DNA of 64,000 bases from Homoserinimonas sp. OAct 916 (GTDB taxonomy: Bacteria > Actinomycetota > Actinomycetes > Actinomycetales > Microbacteriaceae), in NCBI RefSeq assembly GCF_003260275.1, contig NZ_QJHB01000001.1, positions 248,001-312,000 of the forward strand, given 5' to 3'. The position numbers were made by a program, and so were the translations under genes. The notes beneath the pieces are model-generated. The model was not told where the DNA came from. It saw nothing but the letters and a program-made list of their open reading frames with translations, and made no database searches. Numbering within the stretch: position 1 is the stretch's first letter; each line of letters begins with the position of its first letter. Positions 19,061 to 28,560 of this stretch are shown in pieces.

Positions 19061-20039
19061 TCGATCCTCCTTCTGCCTCTCCCGGCACCGCCGCGGCAGC
19101 CATCCTGACGGTCTCGGCGACCTGGGCACCCAACCGGGCCAATGCGACGGTGTTGGGCTGCGGTCTGGTCGAAAGGCCGTCTCTCAGGCCCCTGCGGAAT
19201 GCTGCGCGCAGCACCGCCCGGTTCTCGGAGCGTCGGAATGTGCGCAGCCATCGTCTGAGTGTCGACCCGAAGTAGAGCACCTTCTCCCCCGGATTCAGCC
19301 CGCGCGAATGCAACAGCATCCATAACTTGTTGCGCACCTCGTAGTAGAAGCGTTCACCGGGGTCGACGTCGGTGGAGCCGAGCTTCTTCGTCTTGTGCAC
19401 GACCACACTGGCCGGAACATAGCGCCCGCGCATGCCACGCAGTATGCGGGTGGAGAACTCGAAGTCGTCGTTCCAGATGAAGTAGTCGGCGATCGGCAGT
19501 CCGCGTTCGCGCACGATGTCGGCGCGCACCAGCATGGAGACGAACGAGGAGCTGCGAACGGCCAGAGTGCCGGCGTGTGCGGCGGCGGCACGTTCGGCGC
19601 GGGTGACGAACGGCTTCTCGCGTGGTGTGTTCATCGGGTGGTCCTGCCCGTCGGTCCATACGACGCGGGAACCGGCCAGCACCACCCGCTCGCCCTCGGC
19701 CCCGCGCAACAACTCTTCGAGTGCGGTGGGGGTGGGGATGGTGTCGTCGTCCATCAGCCACAGCCAGTCAGCGTTGTGGTCGGTGAGTGCCCGGGCGGCT
19801 CCGACCGCGAATCCGCCGGCGCCGCCGGTGTTGTGGCTGAGAGTGAGAACGTCGGCGTTCGGAGCACGGGTGCGGGCCACCTCGGCGGAATCGTCGTCGG
19901 ATGCGTTGTCAATGACGACGATCTCGGTGACGGGAACCGTCTGTGACAGCAGACCCTCGAGCACTTCGATCAGCAGGTCGCGACGGTTCCAAGCGACGAC
20001 GACCGCGACGACGCGCGGAACGGAAGTGGGTTCGGTCAC
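19050..20039 (-). CDS. glfT1: GlfT1-like galactofuranosyltransferase (GT2)
   Basis: 329 residues. GT-A fold with 'VVAVVVAWNRRDLLIEVL', 'IDNASDDDS', 'SHNTGGAGGFAVG' and metal-site 'WLWLMDDDTIPTP' near residue 96. 'YFIWNDDFEFSTRIL' near 185 supplies the catalytic acidic pair. The NTGGAGG motif and the gene order beside Wzm/Wzt match mycobacterial GlfT1 (Rv3782), which adds the first galactofuranose residues to the lipid-linked linker before GlfT2 takes over. A rhamnosyltransferase role cannot be excluded from sequence alone. Confidence 0.8.
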   Translation of the reverse strand: MTEPTSVPRVVAVVVAWNRRDLLIEVLEGLLSQTVPVTEIVVIDNASDDDSAEVARTRAPNADVLTLSHNTGGAGGFAVGAARALTDHNADWLWLMDDDTIPTPTALEELLRGAEGERVVLAGSRVVWTDGQDHPMNTPREKPFVTRAERAAAAHAGTLAVRSSSFVSMLVRADIVRERGLPIADYFIWNDDFEFSTRILRGMRGRYVPASVVVHKTKKLGSTDVDPGERFYYEVRNKLWMLLHSRGLNPGEKVLYFGSTLRRWLRTFRRSENRAVLRAAFRRGLRDGLSTRPQPNTVALARLGAQVAETVRMAAAAVPGEAEGGSSAG

Positions 20040-20115
20040 GTGCTCTCTTCTGGCTGCTGAAAACGGTGGGGAAGCGCCACGAGGTGTCGGCGCATCAGCA
20101 GTCTATTGTTCCCGG

Positions 20116-21081
20116 CTACGCGGGAGCTGAACCCGCGGCCTCCGATTCAAGGTATTCCAACTGCGCGCGCATTGACGCCTCGGCGGCGAATCGGATGGCA
20201 GGATCCGTGTCGGCATAGACGAGGTCGGTGACCTTTTCCACCGTGGCATCCGGCCCGAGTGTTGCAACGACATCGCGAACTTCGGCCAGGCGCGCCAGGC
20301 GGTGCGCCCGGTACCGTTCGCATGCGGCCATGAGGTTCTCCAGGCTGTCTCCATGCGCCGGGAGTGCGACCGCGTCGCCGATACCGGCCAACAGCTCCAG
20401 CGAGTGCAGGTACTCCGCCAGGTTTCCGTCGGGGTGGGCGATGATGGTCGTGCCTCGGCCGAGGATGGTGTCGCCGGTGAGCACCGAGCCTGTGGGCCCA
20501 TCGTCGGGGAGCACGAAGCACACCGAGTCGGAACTGTGGCCGGGGGTGGCGAGAACTCGAATGCGGGTGCCGCCGGCCACGATCTCCTCATTGTCGACCA
20601 GTGGGGCGCCGTCCACACAGAACGCGGGGTCGAGTGCACGCACCTGAGCTCCGGTGATCGCGGCGAACCGGGCGCTGGCCTCGGTGTGGTCACTGTGGTG
20701 GTGAGTGATCAGAACCAGTTCGACGGGTGCGCCAGAAGCCAGTAGTTTGAGGTGGCCCTCGTGAAGTGGGCCCGGGTCGACCACGACGCACGTTTCTGCG
20801 TTTGGGGCCCGGATGATGTAGGAGTTGGTGCCGTCGAGGGTCATGGGCCCGGGGTTCGGCGCCAGCAGCCGCCGCGTCAGTTCGCTGGTGCGCTCGCCGA
20901 TCGCGCCAGTGGCTCCAGCGGCTCCCGTGGCCCCAGCGGCACCAGCGGCACCAGTGGCAGTGTCGTGAGTGTTGTGAGTGTCGTGAGTGTCGTCGTTGCT
21001 GGTATGGCCGTGGCCAGTGCTGCCTCGATGAGTCGCATCAGTCGCATCCGTCGCATCCGTCGCATCCGTCGCATCGTCCAT
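20116..21081 (-). CDS. MBL-fold metallohydrolase with low-complexity amino terminus
   Basis: 321 residues. The metallo-beta-lactamase core starts near residue 65 ('LLAPNPGPMTLDGTNSYII') and has the metal motif 'ITHHHSDHTEA' near 130, 'TPGHSSDS' near 188, 'LTGDTILG' and 'LPAHGDSL'. It is of the glyoxalase II/LACTB2-like group; substrate unknown. Residues 2-17 are repeated Asp-Ala-Thr, then a Thr/His/Asp stretch, then Gly-Ala-Ala/Thr triplets to about residue 62. This head is encoded by 9-bp and shorter repeats and is not part of the fold. A later start inside the frame has no good codon, but the true start could be disputed. Confidence 0.82.
   Translation of the reverse strand: MDDATDATDATDATDATHRGSTGHGHTSNDDTHDTHNTHDTATGAAGAAGATGAAGATGAIGERTSELTRRLLAPNPGPMTLDGTNSYIIRAPNAETCVVVDPGPLHEGHLKLLASGAPVELVLITHHHSDHTEASARFAAITGAQVRALDPAFCVDGAPLVDNEEIVAGGTRIRVLATPGHSSDSVCFVLPDDGPTGSVLTGDTILGRGTTIIAHPDGNLAEYLHSLELLAGIGDAVALPAHGDSLENLMAACERYRAHRLARLAEVRDVVATLGPDATVEKVTDLVYADTDPAIRFAAEASMRAQLEYLESEAAGSAPA
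20925..21078. repeat. In-frame short repeats at the 5' end of the MBL gene
   Basis: From 21038 to 21078 the plus strand repeats 'gtcgcatcc' units (Asp-Ala-Thr on the minus strand), followed towards 20990 by 'gtgttgtgagtgtcgtgag' units. Around 20925-20960 are 'ccagcggca' units encoding Gly-Ala-Ala or Gly-Ala-Thr. Unit lengths are multiples of three, so copy-number change would keep frame. Confidence 0.75.
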
Positions 21082-21247
21082 ACTGGGAGCCTAATCGTCA
21101 GCGGTCGCTATGCCGCAGGCGCTGCGGCGGGATGTCACGCCACGTGGAGTGCCACGCCCCATTACCACGGGCTACCACGCTCCGGAAAGTCGGCTGCGAA
21201 CATCCGCCACCGCCGAGCAGGTCGCCCAACCGAGTTCTCCGATTCGC

Positions 21248-22549
21248 TCAGGCGTCTGGACCCGAGGCCGAACGGTCTCGATCGACCAGAACATTGGTGA
21301 TCGTGATCTCCGATTGCAGTGTGCGATGCACCGGACACAGGTCTGCGATCTGCATCATCCGGGCACGCTGCTCGTCGGTGAGGTCACCGGTCAGGGTTAT
21401 CGACCGATGAATGTGGTCGATACGGCCCGAGGTCGTCTCGCACTCTTCACAGTCTTTGGCATGCATGCGGGAGTGGGCGAGCCGCACCCTCACCTTCTCC
21501 AGGGGCAGCTTCTTGCGATCTGCGTACATGCGCAGGGTCATCGACGTGCACGCACCGAGCCCCGCCAGCAGCAGTTCGTAGGGAGAAAGCCCGGTATCGG
21601 TGCCGATCGGGTCTGGCTCGTCGGCCAACAGCGTGTGGCCTCCCGAGGAGACGAGTTGTTGGAAGTGGCCGTTGCCGGTCTCCTCGACGATGACCACGCC
21701 GGGTTCCCGCTCGGTCGTCTCGTTCGGCGAGGGTGTGCGGGTTGCCTCGACGCTCGTACCGGCGGGTGACGACTTTTCCTCGAAGGCGTAGCGACCGGCC
21801 CACGCACTGATGATGTCTGCGGCGAACTGGGAATCCTCGCGTCTGGACAGCAGGTGATTCGCTCCGTCGAGAGCAACGAACGACTTCGGATGCCGCGCCA
21901 GGTCGAAGATCTTCCGAGCATTGTCAATGGCGACGACCTGGTCAACAGGAGAGTGCATCACGAGAAGCGCCGCACCCAGCGTGCGGATTCGCTCGGCCTG
22001 GGGTTGGGCGGCGACATCGGCGAGGAACTGCTGGTGGATGTTGAACTGGCGGCCACCGATATCTACCGTGGCAAAGCCCTGCCGGTGAATCGTAGCCATG
22101 TCATCCTGCAGCAGGCTCTCGACCTGTCGCGGATCGGAGGGTGCGCCGATGGTCACGACGGCGCGAGTTTCTGGAATGCGGTGCGCCGCCGCCAGCACGG
22201 CCGCACCCCCGAGCGAGTGGCCGATCACGATGCTTGGCGCACGGTGGTGATCTCTCAGGAAGTCGGCGGCACAGACCAGATCGTCGATGTTCGAGGTGAA
22301 GTTTGTATTGCTGAAGTCTCCTTCGGATTGGCCCGAACCGGTGAAATCGAATCGGAGTACAGCAATTCCGGCACCGGTCAGGCCGCGCGCGATCCGCGAG
22401 GCAGCCAAGACGTCTTTGCTGCAACTGAAGCAGTGGGCGAACATGGCGTACGCCCGAACCTCACCATCGGGGATGTCCAGGCGAGCAGCCAGCACGTGGC
22501 CCTGGGATCCAGGGAACTCCAGCCTGTGTGATTCTGCCGACCCGCTCAT
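21248..22549 (-). CDS. Alpha/beta hydrolase - OsmC fusion protein
   Basis: 433 residues in two enzymes. The amino part (about 1-255) is an alpha/beta hydrolase with nucleophile elbow 'VIGHSLGGAAVLA' near residue 106, Asp in 'MHSPVDQVV' and His in 'DGANHLLSR'. The carboxyl part (about 290-433) is an OsmC/Ohr-type peroxiredoxin domain with both redox Cys contexts, 'GLGACTSMTLRMYA' and 'IADLCPVHRTL'. OsmC proteins reduce organic peroxides. This fusion is a recognised family. ATG 22549 is chosen for its GGAG site; ATG 22630 would add 27 residues of poor quality. Confidence 0.9.
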   Translation of the reverse strand: MSGSAESHRLEFPGSQGHVLAARLDIPDGEVRAYAMFAHCFSCSKDVLAASRIARGLTGAGIAVLRFDFTGSGQSEGDFSNTNFTSNIDDLVCAADFLRDHHRAPSIVIGHSLGGAAVLAAAHRIPETRAVVTIGAPSDPRQVESLLQDDMATIHRQGFATVDIGGRQFNIHQQFLADVAAQPQAERIRTLGAALLVMHSPVDQVVAIDNARKIFDLARHPKSFVALDGANHLLSRREDSQFAADIISAWAGRYAFEEKSSPAGTSVEATRTPSPNETTEREPGVVIVEETGNGHFQQLVSSGGHTLLADEPDPIGTDTGLSPYELLLAGLGACTSMTLRMYADRKKLPLEKVRVRLAHSRMHAKDCEECETTSGRIDHIHRSITLTGDLTDEQRARMMQIADLCPVHRTLQSEITITNVLVDRDRSASGPDA

Positions 22550-22907
22550 CGCTTCTCCTGTCTTCGCGTTGCTATCGATCCAACCCTCTCCGGGCGCGGT
22601 GTGCACCACCTTGCCTGCGACGAGACCCATGAATCACCGGTTCTCATCGGACAAGAAAGATCTTGGCCCCGGAGATTTTGACCAAGGAGACACGCACCGA
22701 AGACGGCGACGGCGTCGACGAGGACGCGACGACGACGGACCCCCGAATCACGAGTATCACTCGTATCACCAGGCACGGTTCGCTCACGCGCTCTGGGATG
22801 GCCAGATTCGGTCGGCCCACACAGTGCGCGTCCGTGCCCTCTCGTACCGGCCGCTCACGCGGTCGCGGCAGCGCCGGCGGGTTGTGCGTGCTGGGTAGGG
22901 TGGACGG
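22550..22907. other. Divergent intergenic region
   Basis: 358 bases between the divergent hydrolase-OsmC and Nudix genes. Several short frames are open but their products are Arg/Asp-biased and lack good starts. The one clear structure is the 15-bp palindrome at 22750-22764. Confidence 0.55.
22750..22764. promoter_or_regulatory. 15-bp perfect inverted repeat, candidate operator
   Basis: ACGAGT-ATC-ACTCGT is a perfect palindrome with a 3-base centre. It lies about 200 bases from the OsmC-fusion start and 144 bases from the Nudix start, in the shared upstream region. Regulator unknown. Confidence 0.4.
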
Positions 22908-23744
22908 ATGAATCCCCCCGCTGCCACCCTCGAAGTCGCGGCGACCGTGGTGCTCGTGCGAGACGGCACCAACGGGCCCGAGACGCTCATGCTGGAGCGG
23001 CCGAGCGACCGTGGATCGTTCGCCGGGGCCTGGGTGTTTCCGGGTGGTCGAGTCGATCCCGAGGACAGTGCCGCCTCTGAACCTGACGACTCAGAACATG
23101 ACACCCCAGAACATGACTGCGCAGATCATGACTCTCCAGAACATGACCCTGCAGAACATGACTCTGAAGGTCGTCTGCCTGCGGACGTGAGCCCGGCAGG
23201 CGATGAAGAACCGGTCGCGGGTGGTGACGAGGAACAAAGTGCCCGGCGAGCAGCCGTGCGCGAACTGCACGAGGAGACCGGGTTGACCGTGGCGGTCGCA
23301 GATATTCACCTGATCTCCTGCTGGACTCCCCCGCTCGGCATCCCCCGGCGGTTCCGTACCTGGTTCTACTTGGCGAAAGCGCCCGCAGGCGAGATCACGC
23401 TCTCCGCCGATGAGGCCGTCGACCACGCCTGGATCCGCCCTATCGACGCCTTGGACGCCCATTCGGCCGGTCGGTTGCAGCTGGTGGCACCGACCTGGGT
23501 GACGCTGCATCTGCTCGCCGAGACCGATAACCTCGCCGGCATCCTCAGCCGGGCAGCATCTACCCCAGAAATCCATTTTCGCACCCGGCACTCCGAGCAG
23601 GGCAACGTGCTGCTGTGGGAGCCGGACGTGGCGTATTCCGATGACGGAATGCTAGAGGCATCCGGCCCACGTCACCGCTTGGAGATCACGCGCCTGCCCT
23701 GGGTCTACACCCGTTCCGTCAACGCTGCTCAAGCAACCGGGTGA
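22908..23744 (+). CDS. Nudix hydrolase with Glu-His-Asp repeat insertion
   Basis: 278 residues. '[14 protein letters not shown]' near residue 42 and '[14 protein letters not shown]' near 112 are the two halves of a Nudix box, separated by about 60 residues as in the NUDT19/RNU-type CoA diphosphatases. The fold cleaves nucleoside diphosphates linked to another group; CoA or acyl-CoA is a possible substrate by family. The intervening loop holds five consecutive 5-residue units ([25 protein letters not shown]) encoded by 15-bp DNA repeats. The end overlaps the convergent rmlA by 26 bases. Confidence 0.87.
   Translation: MNPPAATLEVAATVVLVRDGTNGPETLMLERPSDRGSFAGAWVFPGGRVDPEDSAASEPDDSEHDTPEHDCADHDSPEHDPAEHDSEGRLPADVSPAGDEEPVAGGDEEQSARRAAVRELHEETGLTVAVADIHLISCWTPPLGIPRRFRTWFYLAKAPAGEITLSADEAVDHAWIRPIDALDAHSAGRLQLVAPTWVTLHLLAETDNLAGILSRAASTPEIHFRTRHSEQGNVLLWEPDVAYSDDGMLEASGPRHRLEITRLPWVYTRSVNAAQATG
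23091..23165 (+). repeat. Five 15-bp in-frame repeats inside the Nudix gene
   Basis: Units start at 23091, 23106, 23121, 23136 and 23151; each holds CAGAACATGAC or CAGATCATGAC. They encode a His/Asp-rich acidic stretch placed in the loop that splits the Nudix box. Confidence 0.9.
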
Positions 23745-24585
23745 GATAGGCGCCGTAGCCGCTCTTCTGCAGCGGTTCGGCGAGCGCCCGCAACTGGGCG
23801 TCGTCGATCCAACCAGCCCGCCAGGCCACCTCCTCGATGCAGCCGACTTTGAAGCCCTGCCGTGCTTCGATCACCCGCACGTAGTCACTGGCCTGCACCA
23901 TCGACTCGAAGGTTCCGGTATCGAGCCAGGCCGTTCCCCGGTCGAGCACCTGCACATTCAGCTTGCCGCGGTCGAGGTAGACCTCATTGACGGTGGAGAT
24001 CTCCAGTTCCCCACGCGCACTCGGCGTGATCGACTTGGCGATCTCGATCACGGAGTTGTCATAGAAGTAGAGCCCGGGAACCGCATAGTTGCTCTTGGGT
24101 TTCGCCGGTTTCTCTTCGATCGAGATCGCGCGAAGGTCGGAGTCGAACTCGACCACGCCGTAGCGGTGAGGATCCGCCACCTGGTAGGCGAAGATGGTGG
24201 CTCCGTCGACGTCGCGGTTGTCGCGCAACGCCGTGCCGAGGCCCGTTCCGTGAAAGATGTTGTCACCGAGCACCAGTGCCACTGAGTCATCGCCGATGAA
24301 CTCCTCGCCGATCACGAAGGCCTGGGCCAGGCCGTCGGGAGTAGGTTGCACCGCATACTCCAGCCGAATGCCGAGTTCGGAGCCGTCGCCCAAAAGCGCT
24401 TGGAACTGATCGTTGTATTCAGGGGTGGTGATGATCAGGATCTCATTGATGTCCGCCATCATGAGAGTCGACAGCGGGTAGTAGATCATCGGCTTGTCGA
24501 AGATCGGCATCAATTGCTTCGAGACACCGCGCGTGATCGGCCACAGCCTGGTTCCGGACCCGCCAGCGAGAATAATGCCCTTCAT
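23719..24585 (-). CDS. rmlA: Glucose-1-phosphate thymidylyltransferase
   Basis: 288 residues, standard length. It makes dTDP-glucose from dTTP and glucose-1-phosphate, the first step to dTDP-L-rhamnose. Signatures: '[16 protein letters not shown]' at the start, '[18 protein letters not shown]', '[10 protein letters not shown]' near residue 107, 'EEKPAKPKS' near 158 and '[10 protein letters not shown]'. ATG 24585 overlaps the TGA of the large membrane protein gene (ATGA), so the two are translationally coupled. rmlB, C and D lie 13-16 kb away in separate transcription units. Confidence 0.96.
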   Translation of the reverse strand: MKGIILAGGSGTRLWPITRGVSKQLMPIFDKPMIYYPLSTLMMADINEILIITTPEYNDQFQALLGDGSELGIRLEYAVQPTPDGLAQAFVIGEEFIGDDSVALVLGDNIFHGTGLGTALRDNRDVDGATIFAYQVADPHRYGVVEFDSDLRAISIEEKPAKPKSNYAVPGLYFYDNSVIEIAKSITPSARGELEISTVNEVYLDRGKLNVQVLDRGTAWLDTGTFESMVQASDYVRVIEARQGFKVGCIEEVAWRAGWIDDAQLRALAEPLQKSGYGAYLTRLLEQR

Positions 24586-27500
24586 TGCGTGGGTGCTCCT
24601 GTTCGTTGGCCCCGTTCAGACAAAACCCACCTTAGAGGACGCCATGCGCGTCGGCGCCCGATCAGTGCCAGAACTGTCAACACCGCCCAGAGCACCAGCA
24701 GAGCCGCGATCACCACTGCCGCACTCGCCATTACCCCGAAGCCGGCCGGCCGATACTCAACCGAAATCGTGTGCCCGACGGCATCTGCCGGCACATCGAC
24801 CGTCAGCAGAAACCCCTCGGTCGCCGCCCCCAGAGTGCCGCCGGTGACGGTGTAGCCCGGCCACGGCATGCGGCTGAGCACCACGCGGCCGTCAGATGCC
24901 GCGGCCTTGATCACCTCGAAGTCGACCCGGCTCTCGGTTTCTCTCGTCACGCGTACCTGCAACCCGGGCGTTGTGGAGACGACGGAGCCGGCGTTCGGCA
25001 CTGGGGTGTCTCGCACCAGCAGCCGCACGCCCGGGGTGTCGGAGACGATCGACCAGCCGGGGTAGACCGCCTGCCAGGAGTGCGAGTGGAAGGCCACCTT
25101 GACCAGGTAGATCGAATTGATGCCGAGCAGGTCGACCAGCATTTTGCCGGTTTCAGGCTGCGGCACGAACAACTGCTTGTAGGTGCCGGTGCACACGTTT
25201 CCCTTGAGTGAGATGCACAGCGTCTTCGAGTACGCCGGCCATTGCAGGGTGGTGTAGGCGTTCTGCACCCGACCGGCGGTGAGATACCAGCTGTTGCCGG
25301 TCACCGCCTCGGTCGGGATGCGGGCGTGTTCGTGATCGTCGAGGGCATCCCCGATGACAAGTACGTCACCGCGGGCATCCTTCAATATGGACTGGTAGGT
25401 GGACAGTGTGGTCGGCAGGCCGAAGTCCACGCCTCCGGGCGTGGGATGCTCGACATGCTGAGCCCCGAGCAGAAGCGCCGTCAGCAGCACGGCACCCGCG
25501 GCAAAGACCTGCTGCCGCAGCCGGGGATGCCGCCCAAGGCCAGGCACGGCACGATGTTGCTCGTCCTGGCTGCGCGCGGCGCCCGCAGGACTGTGGTTCG
25601 CCCGCGCAACTCCGGCCGTGCGTCTGATCGCCAGGAAGTACCAGAAGTACGCGAGTGCGACCACCATCCACCCGATCAACAGCGACCCCCACCATTTGGG
25701 CGATGTTCCCCAGACCAGGTAGGTGCTGAACGACAGCACACCAATGGTGCCGACCAGGCGCCGAACCGTGAGCGGCCTCGGTTGGGCCAACGACAACCCG
25801 ACAGCAAGCATCACCAGCAGCACGACGATCAAATACGGGTACACCCGCAATGGGAACCGGATCGGGCCGAAGTCCGAAGGCAATTGGATCATGACCAGGG
25901 TGCCGGCGAGCATGATCAGAAGGCTGACTCGCGTCTTCAACAGCGTGCCAAACCTGCGCCAATCGACCATGACGAACAACGGCAGCAGCCAGGAACTGTA
26001 CACGAACGGCAGGCCGGTCAGGTGCACGGGTGTCCAGTAGAGGCGCCCGGTGCCGAACGGTTGCACCGACTGCAGTATGGCGCTCACCCCCGGCGTGTAG
26101 CGGGAGACGTTGCTGATGCCGCCCTGCCTGGCGGTCACCGGGTAGATCAAGAGTGCGGGCAGATGGGCGATGATCGCGGCGCAGAGAAGGATGAGCGCTG
26201 CAACGATCATCCGTCTGAACCCGGCGCGGTCGGTGAGCCACGCCTCCACCATCACCGCGGCCACGGCGAGGCCGAGCATCAATGTGGCGTGCGTGTAGGT
26301 GATCCCGAGCAGGGAGACGCCCCACAGGATGGGCCCCGCGATCGTGGTGCGGTGAAAGGCAAACGACCGCATCGACGCCCAGGCGTGCGGCAGCAGCGCC
26401 CACGTCATCAACCCGGTCACCCAGGATGATGCATCCTGATACATCGTGAAACCGGCGAACGGGGCAGCCACCGCTACCATCGCCGCCCAGTGCGGATGCG
26501 CGCCGAATGAGCGGGCGAGCCGGTAGACGCCGAGGGCGGCGAGCACCAGGAAGGAGATCTTCACCGTGTTCATGAGCAGGAGAACGTCGTTGACGGAGTG
26601 CGCGGCGATGCCGATCACCCAGAGAATCGGACTGTACAGCCCCCAGGCCCCGTCTGCCAGATAGGCACCCGCCTGCCAGACGGTCGGGTTGAGCACCGAC
26701 CAGTCCCCGGCCAGCAGCCTGGCGCCGATGTGGTACCACTGGCCGTAGGCGCCGACCTGTGTGTCACCGGTGAAGTAGTAAGTGCGGAACAGTGCCGGTG
26801 GGATCAGAGCCGCGACTGTCACCACCAGGGCGACGCCGAGCGGCCACAGGGTGCGCGCCCAGGCGGAGTGCCTCACAGGGGGGAGGTCATCGGTCGCAGG
26901 CGTCGACTGGTCGATCTCATCAGCTGGCTGGTGGCCGTCGAGTGACGCGGGCTCAGCGTTGTGCGACAACGGCGCATCCGCGTTCGGCTCGGGAGGGGAC
27001 GCGTGCCGACTGGGCGCGCCACGGTGACGCAGCCGAACGACAAGACGCCCGATCTCCCAGGCCAGAAGCACCGCGACGACGATCGCGCCGACCGCCCATT
27101 GTGCCGTCGAAAGCGCTGCCCCCGATAGGGCAAGATGCACCGGTTCGCGGTCGGGCACGGCCAGCGACCGCGATGTGTAGTGCTGCGGGATCAGGAAGGT
27201 TACGGTGCCAAGAATCACCACGAGAGCGGCCGGCCAGCGTCGCCCCCGTACCGTGTGCCACCAGCGCAAGCCCTTCGCCGCCCTGCTCGAATCGCGCTCG
27301 GTCGTCCCGCGACGCTCCCCGCGCACGGTGATCAGCCAACCGACGAGAAGTATCGCCGGAAGCGACACCGCGGTGACCGCCACCAGCACCTTCACGAACT
27401 GCGGCCCCTGGCTGAAGGTGATGCCCGAGGCGACCAACACCCACCCCGACGCCAGCGCCACCCGCGGTGCGGTCAGGGTGCGCACCCTGGCGCGGGACAG

Positions 27501-28418
27501 TCCCAACCCGACGGCGAGCACCAGCGTCAGTGCAATGAAGGGCATCATACGAATCGGGTCGTGCAGGCCGAGCACATTCGACGGCATCACCGCGACCAGG
27601 ATTCCCGCGGCGAAAGCGGCCGCGATGCTGGCCATTCCGCGCACCCGCGCCAACGCGCGCCATCGCACAAAGGCCAGCAACGGCAGGAACCAGGCCACGT
27701 ACAGGATCGGTGCGTTGGGGAAGTGGGCCCCGAAGAATGTCACCTGCTGGGTGCCGACCGGGGTGCTCGAGGCGGCGATCCCGCTGAGGTCGACGGTGAG
27801 CTCTCCGGTGTTGTGGATACCGTCGTGCCCTGCCGCGTGAAGCCAGCCCGCGAAGCCGGGAAGCCACACCAGGACAGCGGCGGTGGCTGCGAGGGCGGCC
27901 ACCGCAACTGCCCGGATGAGCGGGGTGCGGCGCCCGTGAATCGCGGCTTCGGCGATGGTCGCCGCGAGCACAGCGAATACCGCAAGCGTTGCGTGCGAGA
28001 CGCCGAAGACGAGCACAGCGGCGCATCCGATCACCGCCCAGGCCGGTGTTTTTCCCTGAAACACCGCGCGGCGCGTGAGTGCCCACGCCCACGGCACCAG
28101 GCTGAACGCGGCCAGAGAGTTCACCCACACCGGGGCGGCGACATACAGGGTGAAGCCACAGAGCGGAGCGGCGACCCCCACCACGCCCGCCCAGGCGTGA
28201 TCGACCCGAAAAGTGCGGGCCAGCGCATATGCGCCCCATCCGCCCACGATCAGAAAAGCGAGAATGACGCGGAGTTCGACGCTCGCCACGTCGACCCCGT
28301 AATACGAACGGTCGAAGATCAACGGAACCACAGCACCCGCGAAAACCGCCGCCCCCACCAGGAGCGGCGTCACAATGGCAGGTACGAGATTTTTCGACTG
28401 CACACCCGCAGTATGCAC
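24582..28418 (-). CDS. Large polytopic membrane protein with internal duplication (YfhO/GT-C-like)
   Basis: About 1,278 residues from GTG 28418; GTG 28403 is also possible and the frame is open to 28571, but the divergent gene's promoter must lie there. Two homologous membrane halves (about 15-420 and 515-950) share '[12 protein letters not shown]...GFTLY' versus '[12 protein letters not shown]...GFTMY', then 'SHATL' versus 'THATL', and parallel loops later. The first half lacks about 55 residues found in the second after '[19 protein letters not shown]', the segment where YfhO/GT-C enzymes keep their catalytic acidic residue. An extracellular domain (about 990-1225) and a final helix follow. 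It probably handles a polyprenyl-linked sugar. No function is certain. Confidence 0.75.
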   Translation of the reverse strand: MHTAGVQSKNLVPAIVTPLLVGAAVFAGAVVPLIFDRSYYGVDVASVELRVILAFLIVGGWGAYALARTFRVDHAWAGVVGVAAPLCGFTLYVAAPVWVNSLAAFSLVPWAWALTRRAVFQGKTPAWAVIGCAAVLVFGVSHATLAVFAVLAATIAEAAIHGRRTPLIRAVAVAALAATAAVLVWLPGFAGWLHAAGHDGIHNTGELTVDLSGIAASSTPVGTQQVTFFGAHFPNAPILYVAWFLPLLAFVRWRALARVRGMASIAAAFAAGILVAVMPSNVLGLHDPIRMMPFIALTLVLAVGLGLSRARVRTLTAPRVALASGWVLVASGITFSQGPQFVKVLVAVTAVSLPAILLVGWLITVRGERRGTTERDSSRAAKGLRWWHTVRGRRWPAALVVILGTVTFLIPQHYTSRSLAVPDREPVHLALSGAALSTAQWAVGAIVVAVLLAWEIGRLVVRLRHRGAPSRHASPPEPNADAPLSHNAEPASLDGHQPADEIDQSTPATDDLPPVRHSAWARTLWPLGVALVVTVAALIPPALFRTYYFTGDTQVGAYGQWYHIGARLLAGDWSVLNPTVWQAGAYLADGAWGLYSPILWVIGIAAHSVNDVLLLMNTVKISFLVLAALGVYRLARSFGAHPHWAAMVAVAAPFAGFTMYQDASSWVTGLMTWALLPHAWASMRSFAFHRTTIAGPILWGVSLLGITYTHATLMLGLAVAAVMVEAWLTDRAGFRRMIVAALILLCAAIIAHLPALLIYPVTARQGGISNVSRYTPGVSAILQSVQPFGTGRLYWTPVHLTGLPFVYSSWLLPLFVMVDWRRFGTLLKTRVSLLIMLAGTLVMIQLPSDFGPIRFPLRVYPYLIVVLLVMLAVGLSLAQPRPLTVRRLVGTIGVLSFSTYLVWGTSPKWWGSLLIGWMVVALAYFWYFLAIRRTAGVARANHSPAGAARSQDEQHRAVPGLGRHPRLRQQVFAAGAVLLTALLLGAQHVEHPTPGGVDFGLPTTLSTYQSILKDARGDVLVIGDALDDHEHARIPTEAVTGNSWYLTAGRVQNAYTTLQWPAYSKTLCISLKGNVCTGTYKQLFVPQPETGKMLVDLLGINSIYLVKVAFHSHSWQAVYPGWSIVSDTPGVRLLVRDTPVPNAGSVVSTTPGLQVRVTRETESRVDFEVIKAAASDGRVVLSRMPWPGYTVTGGTLGAATEGFLLTVDVPADAVGHTISVEYRPAGFGVMASAAVVIAALLVLWAVLTVLALIGRRRAWRPLRWVLSERGQRTGAPTQ

Positions 28419-28560
28419 CGATTCCGTACAGTTTCGCAGTATCACCGCCGCATACGTTCCCGGTCTAGACTCACATTCGCACGAGCACGGAACCGATTGA
28501 CGGCAATTCGACCGGTGTCGCGCTGTATCGTGAAAGCACAGGTCAGAATCCGATTGCGAG

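Noticed and set aside
16523-19108. An 861-codon open frame on the plus strand across wzt, wzm and the GT2 gene
   Set aside because: It is antisense to three clear family members; its product has no recognisable domain and an Arg/His/Gln-biased composition caused by high GC.
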